64,000 nt of DNA from CAZUWH01 sp964624075 (GTDB lineage: Bacteria; Pseudomonadota; Alphaproteobacteria; Rhodospirillales; Rhodospirillaceae), in the NCBI GenBank assembly GCA_964624075.1, contig CAZUWH010000005.1, positions 51,320 to 115,319 of the forward strand, in the 5' to 3' direction. Below are positions 42,745 to 51,938 of the stretch, in pieces (position 1 is the first letter of the stretch; the number at the start of each line of letters is the position of its first letter). The notes beneath the pieces were generated by a model, which had not been told where the DNA came from, made no database searches, and saw only the letters and a program-made list of their open reading frames with translations. Both the position numbers and the translations under genes were made by a program.

Positions 42745-44604
42745 TCAAAGGTCCACGGATAACCGGTCAGGGATTTTCATGACATGACCGTTCCATGTGG
42801 CTGTGCCGTTCGCCCCCTCTTCCCTGGCAGCAGACTGCATCGCATAGAGACGCGTGTACAAGGCCCCCCCTGCCAGCAGGTCGGCATGCGTGCCCGATTC
42901 CACCACCCGTCCCTGGTCGATGACATGAATCATATCCGCACCGACCACAGTGGACAGACGATGTGCAATGACCAGCGTGGTCCGCCCGTGCATCAGTTCG
43001 GTCAAAGCCTTCTGGATATGCCACTCAGATTCGGCATCGAGGGCACTGGTTGCTTCATCCATGAGCAGAATCGGCGCATTTCTCAAAATGGCACGCGCAA
43101 TAGCCAGCCGCTGGCGCTGGCCACCGGAGAGAATCACCCCTCGTTCACCGATTCGGGTTTCATAGCCTTTCGGCAGACTGACGATGAACTCATGTGCGGC
43201 TGCATGGCGGGCAGCCGCCTCGATCTCGGACATGTCTGCCTCCACCCGGCCATAGGCGATATTGGCACGCACGGTGTCGTCGAACAGAATAGTTTCCTGG
43301 CCAACCAGGGCAATCTGTGCCCGCAGCGAAGCGAGAGTCACGTCGCGCACATCTCTTCCACCGATAGTAATGCCTCCAGCGTTCACGTCCCAGAAACGGG
43401 GAATCAAGTTCAAGAGGGTTGTCTTGCCAGCCCCTGATGGCCCGACCAGGGCAACGGTGCGGCCCGCTGGCACCTCCAGCGACAGCCCCTCCAGCACCGG
43501 CGGCGTGTTGGTTCCATAGGCAAAGGTCACATGCTCGAACCGGATCGTTCCGTTCGTGATCGCGAGCGGTCGGGCGGCAGGTGAATCGGTGACAAGCGGC
43601 TGGGTATCAAGTATGGCAAACAGACGCTGCGCGCTGGCCAGGCCCTCCTGCAAGGTGGCATTGACGCCTCCCAGCGCTTTCAGGGGACGATAGGCCGTCA
43701 GCAGCGAGGCGATGAAAGAGAAAAACGATCCTGCCGTCATGTCACTTGCGATTACCCGCCAACCGCCATAAACGATGACAGTCGTGATAGCAATCCCTCC
43801 CAGCATCTCCATGATGGGACTGGAAAAGGCGCGCGTGAACTGCGCTTTCAAGGTCAGACGGAAAACTTCCTCGATGGCAGACGCCACTTTGCCCTTCTCG
43901 TTTTCCTCCATGCCATAGGCCTTGACGACACGTATTCCATGGAAATCCTGTTCAAGGATGGTAGTCAGAAGGCCGATATGCTCCTGGGTGTTAATCGTCA
44001 CCTTACGCATGCGCTGACCCAGCCGCACGATCGGCAACACGGCCGCCGGGAAAATGAAAAATGACATGACCGCAAGCAGCCAATCCTGAACGAACATATT
44101 GATGATGAGGCCAACCAGCGTGAGAGAATCCTTGCCAAAACCGGTCAGCGTGTTCGACACAGTCGCGCGCAAGAGCTGGACGTCATTGGTAAAACGGGCA
44201 ATCAGACGCCCGGTAGCGGTCGCGGCAAAAAAAGGCACGTCCATGCTGATTAAATGGTCGAACAGACGCTGTTGCATGTTGGCAACGATGCGCAAGCCCA
44301 CAAAGCTCATCAAGGCGGCCTGTCCGAAATCAGCCGCACCCTTGACGAGGAAGGCAAGGAGGACCGCTCCTCCGACCGGCCACAGCATGGCGGCTTCCCG
44401 GGCCACGAACACTTCGTCCACCACCGGCTTTAAAAGATAAGTCGTGAAGGCCGTTGCCCCGGCCACGCCCCCCATCAGAAGCACGGCAGCCGTCAAGTGC
44501 CGGGCATAGGGCCGGACGGCTTTAGCCAGCAGGCGTCGAAGAAGCTGCCACGTGGAAGAATCGAGAGGGGGCTTGATTTCGGAAGCATACAAGCGTGCGG
44601 ACAC
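42745..44604 (-). CDS. msbA: MsbA-type lipid exporter ABC transporter
   Basis: A 619-residue half-transporter. Six membrane helices lie in residues 35-320 (for example LTAAVLLMGGVAGATAFTTYLL and GGIAITTVIVYGGWRV). The nucleotide-binding domain has Walker A GPSGAGKTTLLN, a Q-loop near ALVGQETILF, the signature LSGGQRQRLAIARAI, Walker B ILLMDEATSALD and the switch His in VIAHRLSTV. The early part TGRLIARFTNDVQLLRATVSNTL and the domain order fit MsbA, which flips lipid A core across the inner membrane as a homodimer. It heads the operon with the DUF374 gene. Other lipid or drug substrates cannot be excluded. Confidence 0.92.
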   Translation of the reverse strand: MSARLYASEIKPPLDSSTWQLLRRLLAKAVRPYARHLTAAVLLMGGVAGATAFTTYLLKPVVDEVFVAREAAMLWPVGGAVLLAFLVKGAADFGQAALMSFVGLRIVANMQQRLFDHLISMDVPFFAATATGRLIARFTNDVQLLRATVSNTLTGFGKDSLTLVGLIINMFVQDWLLAVMSFFIFPAAVLPIVRLGQRMRKVTINTQEHIGLLTTILEQDFHGIRVVKAYGMEENEKGKVASAIEEVFRLTLKAQFTRAFSSPIMEMLGGIAITTVIVYGGWRVIASDMTAGSFFSFIASLLTAYRPLKALGGVNATLQEGLASAQRLFAILDTQPLVTDSPAARPLAITNGTIRFEHVTFAYGTNTPPVLEGLSLEVPAGRTVALVGPSGAGKTTLLNLIPRFWDVNAGGITIGGRDVRDVTLASLRAQIALVGQETILFDDTVRANIAYGRVEADMSEIEAAARHAAAHEFIVSLPKGYETRIGERGVILSGGQRQRLAIARAILRNAPILLMDEATSALDAESEWHIQKALTELMHGRTTLVIAHRLSTVVGADMIHVIDQGRVVESGTHADLLAGGALYTRLYAMQSAAREEGANGTATWNGHVMKIPDRLSVDL

Positions 44605-44909
44605 GTCTCATCCAGTGCAAAGAGGAACGCGCAAGGGCACGGGGAAGGCCACCACCCGGCATCCGCGCCATTTCATGCCGCTAACAGTGGGAAAATCCGG
44701 GTTCCGAACCAGACGGAACGGCGCGAATGACCAGAACAGACCCGGCCATGACGCGCAAGACGAGACATTGATTTTCGCTTGCATGAGTTCCGGCGTGCCT
44801 ACTTTTTCAACGGCATTAAAGCGGTATCTCCTCCCCGTTTTGTCCAGAAAGCAATCCGCGGGGAAGCCCGTGGCCTCCCCCCCCGTCCCGTTCCCGCGCG
44901 CCTTTTCGA
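44605..44909. other. Spacer between msbA and ecm
   Basis: No gene is supported. It probably holds the promoter of the msbA operon. Confidence 0.4.
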
Positions 44910-46943
44910 TCAGGCCGCCTCTTTTATGCCGGCAACAAGATCAACGATTTCTCCTATCACCACCGAAAGGTCATAATCCTTCGGTGTGTAGACTCTGGCC
45001 ACTCCGGCAGCACGCAGAACCTTCTCGTCTTCGAGCGGAATAATACCACCGGCCACGACGGGAACGTGGCCGAGACCGCTTGCCCGCATGCGTTCCACGA
45101 TATCGGTCACCAGGGGCACATGCGAACCGGATAGGATCGACAAGCCTACCACATGGACACCCTCCTCCAGAGCGGCATTGACGATTTGGGCCGGCGTCAG
45201 ACGAATTCCCTCGTAAACTACTTCCATGCCAGCATCACGCGCCCGCACGGCGATCTGCTCGGCGCCGTTGGAATGGCCGTCAAGACCTGGCTTGCCGACT
45301 AGGATCTTGATCCGTCGGCCCAGCCTGGCTGACACGGCTTCGACCTTCGCTCGCACCTCGGCCATGCCCTTGCTGGTGGTATTGCTGACGGTGCGGCCAA
45401 CGCCGGTCGGGGCGCGGTATTCGCCATAGATGTCCCGCAACACTCCAGCCCATTCGCCACCCGTGACGCCGGCATGAGCGCAGGCGATCGAGGGCTCCAT
45501 CACGTTGCGTCCTTCCTTCGCCGCTTGCTTCAGGGTCTCCAGGGTGGTGGCAACAGCCCGCGCATCCTGACCCGTCCGCCAAGCCTCCAGACGCGCGATC
45601 TGTTCCTGTTCAGCCTTCGGATCGACGGTCAGAACGGTACCGTCCCCGGTGGTGAGCGGGCTTGACTCGGCCTCGACAAACCGGTTAACGCCGACCACGG
45701 CCTGCTCCCCCGATTCGATTGAGGCGATGCGCCGGGTATTGGATTCGACCAGCTTCTGCTTCATGTAACCCGACTCAACTGCCGCCACGGCCCCTCCCAT
45801 GGTTTCGATCCGGGTCAGTTCCTCGCGAGCCTGCGCTTTCAGACTTGCAACCTTGCGGGCGATTTCGGCCGACCCGTCAAAGATGTCACCATATTCCAGG
45901 AGATCGGTTTCATAGGCAACGATCTGTTGCAGCCGCAGCGACCATTGCTGATCCCATGGCCGCGGCAGGCCAAGGGCCTCGTTCCAGGCAGGAAGTTGCA
46001 CGGCACGGGCACGGGCATTCTTCGACAGGACCACCGCCAGCATTTCGAGAAGAATGCGGTAAACATTGTTCTCGGGCTGCTGTTCTGTCAGACCAAGCGA
46101 GTTCACCTGCACGCCATAGCGGAACACGCGGTACTTTTCCTCTCCGACGTCATAGCGTTCGCGGCAGATTTCATCCCACAACTCGCAGAATGCCCGCATC
46201 TTGCACAGTTCGGTGATGAAGCGGATACCGGCGTTGACAAAGAAACTGATACGGCCAACCACCTGGGGAAAATCCTTTTCCGGCACCTGGCCTCTGACGG
46301 TATCCAGCACGGTGATGGCCGTGGCAAGCGCAAAGGCTAGTTCCTGCTCCGGGGTGGCGCCAGCCTCTTGCAGATGATAGGAACAGATGTTGGTTGGGTT
46401 CCACTTCGGCACTTCCTTGTAGGTGAAGGCAATCACGTCGCCGATCAATTTGAGAGAGGGCTGTGGTGGAAAGATGTAGGTGCCGCGTGAGAGGTATTCC
46501 TTGATGATGTCGTTCTGCGTGGTTCCATTTAGGGTTGGGCGCGCCGCGCCTTGTTTTTCGGCCGTCGCGATGTAGAGGGCGAGCAGCCACGCGGCCGGCG
46601 CATTGATGGTCATCGAGGTATTCATCTTCCCGAGTGGAATCTGGTTGAACAGAGTCATCATGTCGCCCAGATGGCAAATCGGCACGCCGACCTTGCCCAC
46701 CTCTCCCCGCGCTAGGGGATGATCGGAATCATAGCCCGTCTGTGTCGGAAGGTCAAAGGCGACCGAAAGACCCGTCTGTCCCCTGCTAAGATTGGTGCGG
46801 AAGAGCTTGTTGGATTCTGCGGCCGACGAGTGCCCGGAATAGGTGCGAAACATCCATGGTTTCTCACGCACGGGCCTGGATATGGCGGGTGCCTGGTAGG
46901 TCATCCGGAACTCCTGCAAAGTGGTTGTACTCTTCCCCATCAT
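44910..46943 (-). CDS. ecm: Ethylmalonyl-CoA mutase (B12-dependent)
   Basis: A 677-residue B12-dependent acyl-CoA mutase in one chain. The N-terminal barrel has RTYSGHSSAAESNKLFRTNLSRGQTGLSVAFDLPTQTGYDSD, NTSMTINAPAAWLLALYIATAE and FPPQPSLKLIGDVIAFTYKEVPKWNPTNICSYHLQEAG. The C-terminal cobalamin domain has the DxHxxG motif in VGKPGLDGHSNGAEQIAVRARDAGMEVVYEGIRLTP, followed by GLSILSGSH and VVAGGIIP. The length and the active-site surroundings fit Ecm/MeaA rather than methylmalonyl-CoA mutase. It converts (2R)-ethylmalonyl-CoA to (2S)-methylsuccinyl-CoA. ATG 46943 follows AGGAGATA. It is divergent from ccr (134 bases apart). Confidence 0.93.
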   Translation of the reverse strand: MMGKSTTTLQEFRMTYQAPAISRPVREKPWMFRTYSGHSSAAESNKLFRTNLSRGQTGLSVAFDLPTQTGYDSDHPLARGEVGKVGVPICHLGDMMTLFNQIPLGKMNTSMTINAPAAWLLALYIATAEKQGAARPTLNGTTQNDIIKEYLSRGTYIFPPQPSLKLIGDVIAFTYKEVPKWNPTNICSYHLQEAGATPEQELAFALATAITVLDTVRGQVPEKDFPQVVGRISFFVNAGIRFITELCKMRAFCELWDEICRERYDVGEEKYRVFRYGVQVNSLGLTEQQPENNVYRILLEMLAVVLSKNARARAVQLPAWNEALGLPRPWDQQWSLRLQQIVAYETDLLEYGDIFDGSAEIARKVASLKAQAREELTRIETMGGAVAAVESGYMKQKLVESNTRRIASIESGEQAVVGVNRFVEAESSPLTTGDGTVLTVDPKAEQEQIARLEAWRTGQDARAVATTLETLKQAAKEGRNVMEPSIACAHAGVTGGEWAGVLRDIYGEYRAPTGVGRTVSNTTSKGMAEVRAKVEAVSARLGRRIKILVGKPGLDGHSNGAEQIAVRARDAGMEVVYEGIRLTPAQIVNAALEEGVHVVGLSILSGSHVPLVTDIVERMRASGLGHVPVVAGGIIPLEDEKVLRAAGVARVYTPKDYDLSVVIGEIVDLVAGIKEAA

Positions 46944-47077
46944 TATCTCCTGGAAGGGGAACGACCAGTTTGTTCTGGCCTTTTGTTAACATAACAAATT
47001 ACCATCTTGTGCAGTGCGACGAAAGCGACAAATTGCCGCAGCCAATCGCAAGAGCCGGCGGAGGGGGGGAGAAAGGC

Positions 47078-48379
47078 ATGGACCTGCGCACGACGGCAAA
47101 CGTGAAAAAGGATCTTTATGCGATCGGAGAAATTCCTCCTCTCGACCATCTGCCCGCTCGCATGCATGCGTTTGCCATACGGCGGGAACGGCACGGCGAG
47201 CCGATGATCGCCCTGCAATGGGAAATCGTTCCGACGCCAGAGCCTGCCGCCGGCGAGGTGGTGATCATGGTCATGGCAGCCGGTGTGGGCATGAGCACGG
47301 TGTGGGCCTGTCTTGGCATTCCGACCACCCCGTTTGTCGCCGGTCGCCGTCCCTATCATGTGCCGGGTTCAGACTGTGCCGGCGTGGTGTGGGCGGTGGG
47401 TGCGGGTGTTACCGGCTGGCAGGTCGGCGCGGACGTGGTAGTCCATCCGGTGGTGCACGATGCAGCAGACGATGACGTTGCAGAGACTTCGGCACAGGTG
47501 TGGGGATATGAAACGCCCGATGGCGCCCTGGCGCAGTTTGCCCGGGTGAAAGCCGAACAGCTTCTGCCACGTCCGTCACATCTGACCTGGGCAGAGTCGG
47601 CCTGTTACCTGTCAACGCTCGCTACCGCCTACCGTATGCTGTTCGGACACCCGCCCCATGTGGCTAGGCCGGGCCGGACAGTACTGGTGTGGGGAGCGGC
47701 GCAAGGACTCGGGGCGGTAGCTATGCAACTTTTACGTGTATCTGGTGCAACAGTGGTGGGAGTCGTCGGCGGCCCGGAGCAGGTCGGAGTCGCAACCAGG
47801 CTTGGTGCGCATGGAGTGATCGACTGGAGCCGATTCGACTGTTTCAGACCTCTGCCTGACGTCGAAGATCTGGCCGCCTATGGCCATTGGCAGCGACAGA
47901 CGGATGCCTTCATCACCGCCGCCTGTGCACCCCTGGGCCGAAGAGGCAATTTCGATATTGTTTTCGAGCACCCGGGGCAGGCAACCTTTCCTTTGTCGTG
48001 CCGGTTAGTCCGGCATGACGGGATGGTCGTTTTCTGCAGAGGCACAACAGGCTACACTTTCACTTTCGATGCACGTCCGGCCTGGATGAAGGAAATCCGC
48101 CTTCAGGGCAGCCATCTGGCCAGCGCAGCTGATGCCGTGGCAGCCAACCGGCTGGTTGCCGCCGGCCGGATCGTTCCCTGCTCGTCCGTCGTGTGCGACT
48201 GGCAGGAAGCACCGCAGGCTCATACGCAGATGCTACACTGCGGGTCAGGCACCATGGTCGTGCTGGTCCAGGATCAGCACGGGAAGAACGAAACCGGGCG
48301 AAGGGATAGACGCCCAGCGAGTGGGGAGAGTCATGAACGCAAGCACCAGACATCTGATCGTGCCGGAGTTGATGCATAA
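47078..48379 (+). CDS. ccr: Crotonyl-CoA carboxylase/reductase-like protein, divergent
   Basis: A 433-residue zinc-independent MDR protein. It shares with Ccr the start KKDLYAIGEIPPLDHLPARMHAFAIRRERHGEP, HVPGSDCAGVVWAVG, VWGYETPDGALAQFARV, the NADPH motif VLVWGAAQGLGAVAMQL, FDIVFEHPGQATFPLS and RLQGSHLASAADAVAANRLV. Classical Ccr reads MAAGVNYNxVW where this protein has MAAGVGMSTVWAC, and the insert with CNQDDGDDEECNGGD is shortened. Ccr reductively carboxylates crotonyl-CoA to ethylmalonyl-CoA; the Asn loss speaks for weak or absent CO2 binding. The tail overlaps mcd by 47 bases and is not family-like. ATG 47078 follows GAAAGGC. Confidence 0.85.
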   Translation: MDLRTTANVKKDLYAIGEIPPLDHLPARMHAFAIRRERHGEPMIALQWEIVPTPEPAAGEVVIMVMAAGVGMSTVWACLGIPTTPFVAGRRPYHVPGSDCAGVVWAVGAGVTGWQVGADVVVHPVVHDAADDDVAETSAQVWGYETPDGALAQFARVKAEQLLPRPSHLTWAESACYLSTLATAYRMLFGHPPHVARPGRTVLVWGAAQGLGAVAMQLLRVSGATVVGVVGGPEQVGVATRLGAHGVIDWSRFDCFRPLPDVEDLAAYGHWQRQTDAFITAACAPLGRRGNFDIVFEHPGQATFPLSCRLVRHDGMVVFCRGTTGYTFTFDARPAWMKEIRLQGSHLASAADAVAANRLVAAGRIVPCSSVVCDWQEAPQAHTQMLHCGSGTMVVLVQDQHGKNETGRRDRRPASGESHERKHQTSDRAGVDA

Positions 48380-49994
48380 CTGCGAGCAGGCTGTAGCCAA
48401 GATACATGGCGTGTTGGAGTCGGCCAGAAAGCATCTGCTTGAACTTGTCTCGACGAACGCCCGTATCGACAACGCGATGTTCGAGAAACATCAGTATGCT
48501 GCCCATGGCTTTGCCTGGCTTGCTACCTATGTCTACGCCTTGCGTGAGATACTGCACTGGGCGCAACGCCTTGATGAGGCCGGTGCGTTCACCGAGCTCG
48601 AACAGCTGATCCTCCAGGCTGCTTTCGCCGAGTATCTGCACCAGATCTACGGCGGTATTCCCATGAGTCAGAACGAATTCGTGCGGCCGGCTGATTTCGG
48701 AATCGAGACCCGTGAACGTCTCGCGCTCCAGGATCCCCACACCAACGCCCTGCGCGACCATGGCGCCACACCAGAGGTGTATGCCCGTCTGGCCGACCTG
48801 ATCAGGGATAGCAGTTTCGGCAACCCCGGCCTGGGAGATGAAACGCTCACCATCATCCGCGACCAGTTCCACGCCTTCGTCGAGGAAAGAATATCGCCGC
48901 TGGCCCATAACTGGCATCTACGCGACGACATGATTCCGATCGAGACCATTGAGGAACTGGCGAAGCTTGGCGTGTTCGGCCTCACCATTCCCGAGGAATA
49001 CGGCGGCCTCGGCCTGTCGAAAATGGCTATGGTCGTGGTCACCGAGGAACTGTCGCGCGGCTATATCGGCGTCGGCTCGCTGGGAACCCGTTCGGAAATC
49101 GCTGCGGAATTGATCGGCGGTGGCGGAACCGAAGCGCAGAAGCAGTTCTTCCTGCCCAAGCTGGTCACAGGGGAAATCCTCCCCACCGCCGTGTTTACCG
49201 AGCCCAACACCGGTTCCGACCTCGCTGCGCTCACCACCCGTGCGGTCAGGGAGGGTGATGTCTATATCGTCACCGGCAACAAAACCTGGATCACCCACGC
49301 TGCCCGCACCGACCTGATGACCCTGCTCGTGCGCACCAACCCAAACGACAGATCCTACAAGGGTCTCTCCATGCTGCTGGCCCCTAAACCGCGCGGCAGC
49401 GACGAAAATCCATTCCCCGCTCCTGGCATGAGCGGTTCGGAAATTCCCGTGCTCGGCTACCGCGGCATGAAGGAATACGAATTGTCGTTCGACGAATTCA
49501 AGGTGCCGGCGGCCAATCTTTTGGGCGCCAGGGAAGGCGAGGGCTTCAAGCAGCTCATGACCACCTTTGAGGCAGCCCGCATTCAGACCGCCGCCCGCGC
49601 CGTCGGCGTGGCCCAGAACGCTATGGAAGAAGGCATGCGCTACGCCCAGGAACGCATCCAGTTCGGCAAGCCGATCTATGCCTTCCCGCGCGTGTATGGC
49701 AAGATTGCCCGCATGGCGGTCGAGACTATGGTCGCCCGGCAGCTCACTTATTTCTCGGCACGGGAAAAGGACAGCCATCGTCGCTGCGATATCGAAGCCG
49801 GCATGGCCAAGCTGCTTGCCGCGCGTGTCGCCTGGTCCAACGCCGACAATGCCCTGCAATGCCACGGTGGCAACGGCTATGCCCAGGAATACAAAATCAG
49901 CCGTATCCTGTGCGACGCCCGCATTCTCAACATCTTCGAGGGCGCAGCGGAAATCCAGGCGCAGGTGGTTGCCCGCGGTTTGCTGGGGCGGTAG
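48333..49994 (+). CDS. mcd: (2S)-Methylsuccinyl-CoA dehydrogenase
   Basis: A 553-residue acyl-CoA dehydrogenase with the long N-terminal extension of about 150 residues that is special to Mcd (VLESARKHLLELVSTNARIDNAMFEKHQYAAHGFAWLATYVYALREIL). The standard domain follows: FGLTIPEEYGGLGLSKMAMVVVTEELSRGYIGVGSLGTRSEIAAELI, FTEPNTGSDLAALTTRAV, MKEYELSFDEFKVPAANLLG, QERIQFGKPIYAFPRVYGKIARM and QCHGGNGYAQEYKISRILCDARILNIFEGAAEIQ, with the expected catalytic Glu. It oxidises methylsuccinyl-CoA to mesaconyl-C1-CoA with FAD. ATG 48333 lies inside the end of ccr with GTGGGGAGAGTC upstream, so the two are co-translated. Confidence 0.95.
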   Translation: MNASTRHLIVPELMHNCEQAVAKIHGVLESARKHLLELVSTNARIDNAMFEKHQYAAHGFAWLATYVYALREILHWAQRLDEAGAFTELEQLILQAAFAEYLHQIYGGIPMSQNEFVRPADFGIETRERLALQDPHTNALRDHGATPEVYARLADLIRDSSFGNPGLGDETLTIIRDQFHAFVEERISPLAHNWHLRDDMIPIETIEELAKLGVFGLTIPEEYGGLGLSKMAMVVVTEELSRGYIGVGSLGTRSEIAAELIGGGGTEAQKQFFLPKLVTGEILPTAVFTEPNTGSDLAALTTRAVREGDVYIVTGNKTWITHAARTDLMTLLVRTNPNDRSYKGLSMLLAPKPRGSDENPFPAPGMSGSEIPVLGYRGMKEYELSFDEFKVPAANLLGAREGEGFKQLMTTFEAARIQTAARAVGVAQNAMEEGMRYAQERIQFGKPIYAFPRVYGKIARMAVETMVARQLTYFSAREKDSHRRCDIEAGMAKLLAARVAWSNADNALQCHGGNGYAQEYKISRILCDARILNIFEGAAEIQAQVVARGLLGR

Positions 49995-50284
49995 CCTGGG
50001 TCCTGCCAGCGGGTTTCCCCTTGCCGAAGTGCGCCACGACCCGGGCCCGGTCTGCTCGCGAGGAGAAAAGTTGCGGCAGCCCCAGGAAGGCTGCTTCCAG
50101 AACCTCTCCTTCCTTGGATCAGGGGAGGAGGTTTGGGGGGGTAATCGCGACGTCTGGTGTGGGGGGGCGGGGAGGGGCTCGCGGTGGTCACGCCATCGGG
50201 CACGCAGGGGGCTAACGCGTTCCAGACGGAAAGATCATCCCTCACCCAACCCTCCCCCAATCCAAGGGGGAGGGCATGCTGGAA
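49995..50284. repeat. Composite copy of the dispersed repeat
   Basis: Two palindrome-type pieces, one at about 50105-50130 and one at about 50240-50275 (ACCCTCCCCCAATCCAAGGGGGAGGG), frame a GGTGGTCACGCCATCGGGCACGC segment that also recurs near 55890. No gene is called. Confidence 0.65.
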
Positions 50285-50491
50285 TCAGACGTCGGGTGTC
50301 TCGAATCCTTCCTCGAACAGTCTTCCTTCCCTATCAGTTCGCGCTAGGCGCTGCTGATGCCGCCGTTTCAGGTTCTCGCGCAGGGCCTTGGCACGACGGA
50401 TGAAACGAACCTCTGCATCTGACAGATGGCACCGGGCACTGGACCGGTCGTCAGAAAGATCATAAGGTATGTTGGAACCGCCGGTTATCAT
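50285..50491 (-). CDS. Small conserved hypothetical, 68 aa
   Basis: The intact frame reads MITGGSNIPYDLSDDRSSARCHLSDAEVRFIRRAKALRENLKRRHQQRLARTDREGRLFEEGFETPDV. The segment RRAKALRENLKRRHQQR is highly basic and resembles short alphaproteobacterial proteins with an RAKALRENLxRRKxQ pattern. Function unknown; possibly nucleic-acid binding (inference). It lies 30 bases after usg on the same strand and may share its transcript. The stop sits at the edge of a repeat copy. Confidence 0.6.
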   Translation of the reverse strand: MITGGSNIPYDLSDDRSSARCHLSDAEVRFIRRAKALRENLKRRHQQRLARTDREGRLFEEGFETPDV

Positions 50492-50521
50492 GATACGTGT
50501 CCCTTGTGAGGTAAGTACAAT

Positions 50522-50776
50522 TCAAGAGAGATGACACCATAGCGCATGTGCGCCGGGCGTATCAGAGATGTCGCCTCCACTCTGACCGAATGCATGATCC
50601 CGCCACAGATTGTAGGCCCAGAAATCCAGGAACCGGTTCAACACGGGGAAGACGGGTGCGATGTCGTAATCCTGCCAGACGAAACTCTGCAACAGATGGG
50701 GGTGGTCAGGCATGTGGTAAAGGATTTCGGCTGTTGCCAGGCGATAATCCTTGAGCATCCGTTCCGTTTCGCGCAT
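50522..50776 (-). CDS. usg: Usg family protein
   Basis: An 84-residue protein: MRETERMLKDYRLATAEILYHMPDHPHLLQSFVWQDYDIAPVFPVLNRFLDFWAYNLWRDHAFG. The YRLxTAEILYHxPDHPxLLQxFxWQxYDxAPxFPxLxxFLxFW pattern is that of Usg, a small protein conserved in alphaproteobacteria and named after an ORF beside tryptophan genes. Function unknown. The C-terminus (QSGGDISDTPGAHALWCHLS) departs from the family, perhaps by a late frameshift. ATG 50776 is the natural start. No trp gene is near. Confidence 0.85.
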   Translation of the reverse strand: MRETERMLKDYRLATAEILYHMPDHPHLLQSFVWQDYDIAPVFPVLNRFLDFWAYNLWRDHAFGQSGGDISDTPGAHALWCHLS

Positions 50777-51033
50777 CGGCCCCTCCTCTGCTGTCGGGCT
50801 TTCCGGTTCGGGCGGAAAACTGGTCCACCATGAGGGACTTAAAGCAAGCTCCATGCCAATAGGGCAAACATTCGTACCAACAGATGGCGCAGGCACCCTG
50901 CCCGTGGGAACATCCCCTTCTCCTCCGGGGGAATGGAAGAACAGACAGCCCGGCAAAGTCGTCCGGCCTCACGGCACGGGAACGAGCGAATCCGATTCGT
51001 TCGGTGTCGACGCTGGCGCCGCAGACGGCGACG
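50777..51033. other. Spacer, no gene seen
   Basis: Only shadow frames are found. It may hold the usg promoter. Confidence 0.35.
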
Positions 51034-51696
51034 TCAATAGCCCTGATCTGTTCTCACGCAACCAGTGAGAGGCTCCGGGCACGAACCACCCAGGCATGCC
51101 CCTCGCGCCGCGCGCAGACGATTGCACAGATCCCGAGCCTCGGTGATCTCTATCGGCCCTCCTATTACACGGTACACGATCTTTTCCCCGGTCGAAAAAG
51201 GATGGAGCACCAGATTCAGGGGACCGAGTACATCAGGGTCCAGCCGCTGTTGCCGCTTCCATTCCACGCTGCCGGTTGTCTTGGTACCAACCGTTGCTAC
51301 CTTGATCAAGGCTGTCTCGACAAAGGCCGATTCATCCTATGCCGCCATTACAATCTTGGGCGGCGTCTTGACCAGACCGGCCTCTTCAAGAAACGCAACA
51401 GCCGCCCTTGCCTGGTCGTGACCTTGGCGGGCTGCCAGCCGGAACCAGCGGGCCGCCTCGGCCAAATCCTGTGGCACCCCCTCGCCATTGCCACGCAGAA
51501 CACCCAGTTCGTACTGGGCGGCAGCGTCTCTCTTTTCAGCGAGATGAATCAACTGACATACATCGACCGTTGCGTCGTTACCAACGGGCACGATACTTTT
51601 CCGTTCGGTCTCCGCCATGGGCGGCCCGGCCTGCAGCACGGCTATGACATTCAAAAGAAGCAGGGCGGATAAACGATGATGACATCCCATGACCAT
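51034..51696 (-). pseudogene. Exported Sel1-repeat and SPOR-like protein, one in-frame TAG
   Basis: ATG at 51696 (MVMGCHHRLSALLLLNVIAVLQAGPPMAE) gives a signal peptide. A Sel1 repeat follows: LAEKRDAAAQYELGVLRGNGEGVPQDLAEAARWFRLAARQGHDQARAAVAFLEEAG. A TAG at 51337-51339 breaks the frame after KIVMAA, and the same frame goes on with DESAFVETALIKVATVGTK, LNLVLHPF and YRVIGGPIEITEARDLCNRLRAARGAC, a SPOR-like end. A one-base insertion near 51090 alters the last residues. SPOR domains bind septal peptidoglycan, so it may have acted in the envelope. The Sel1 half alone could still be made. Confidence 0.7.
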
Positions 51697-51938
51697 TCCT
51701 GTTGCCTTGATCCTAATCCTTGCGTTCCGGAGCATTCAATTCTTTCTACCATGAATCTTGCCATACAGGCCATCGACTCTGATCATGCGGAGAAGGCCCC
51801 CACACTTGTTGCGAGGGAACACAAGAATCGTCCATATTGAACAGGTTGGGTGATTCCCTGGCCTAAGGTCAGGGCAGCCAATGGGGAGTGGGCAGCCCTT
51901 GAAACGGCTGCCATCGTTCATCTAGTGGGGCTGCAAAC
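51697..51938. other. Spacer, no gene seen
   Basis: No frame of interest. It probably contains the divergent promoters of its two neighbours. Confidence 0.35.

Noticed and set aside
490..51696. A recoded genetic code with TAG as a sense codon
   Set aside because: lon, hpnH and sdhC end with TAG in the right place, and many interrupted genes also carry frameshifts or deletions. At most suppression is possible.
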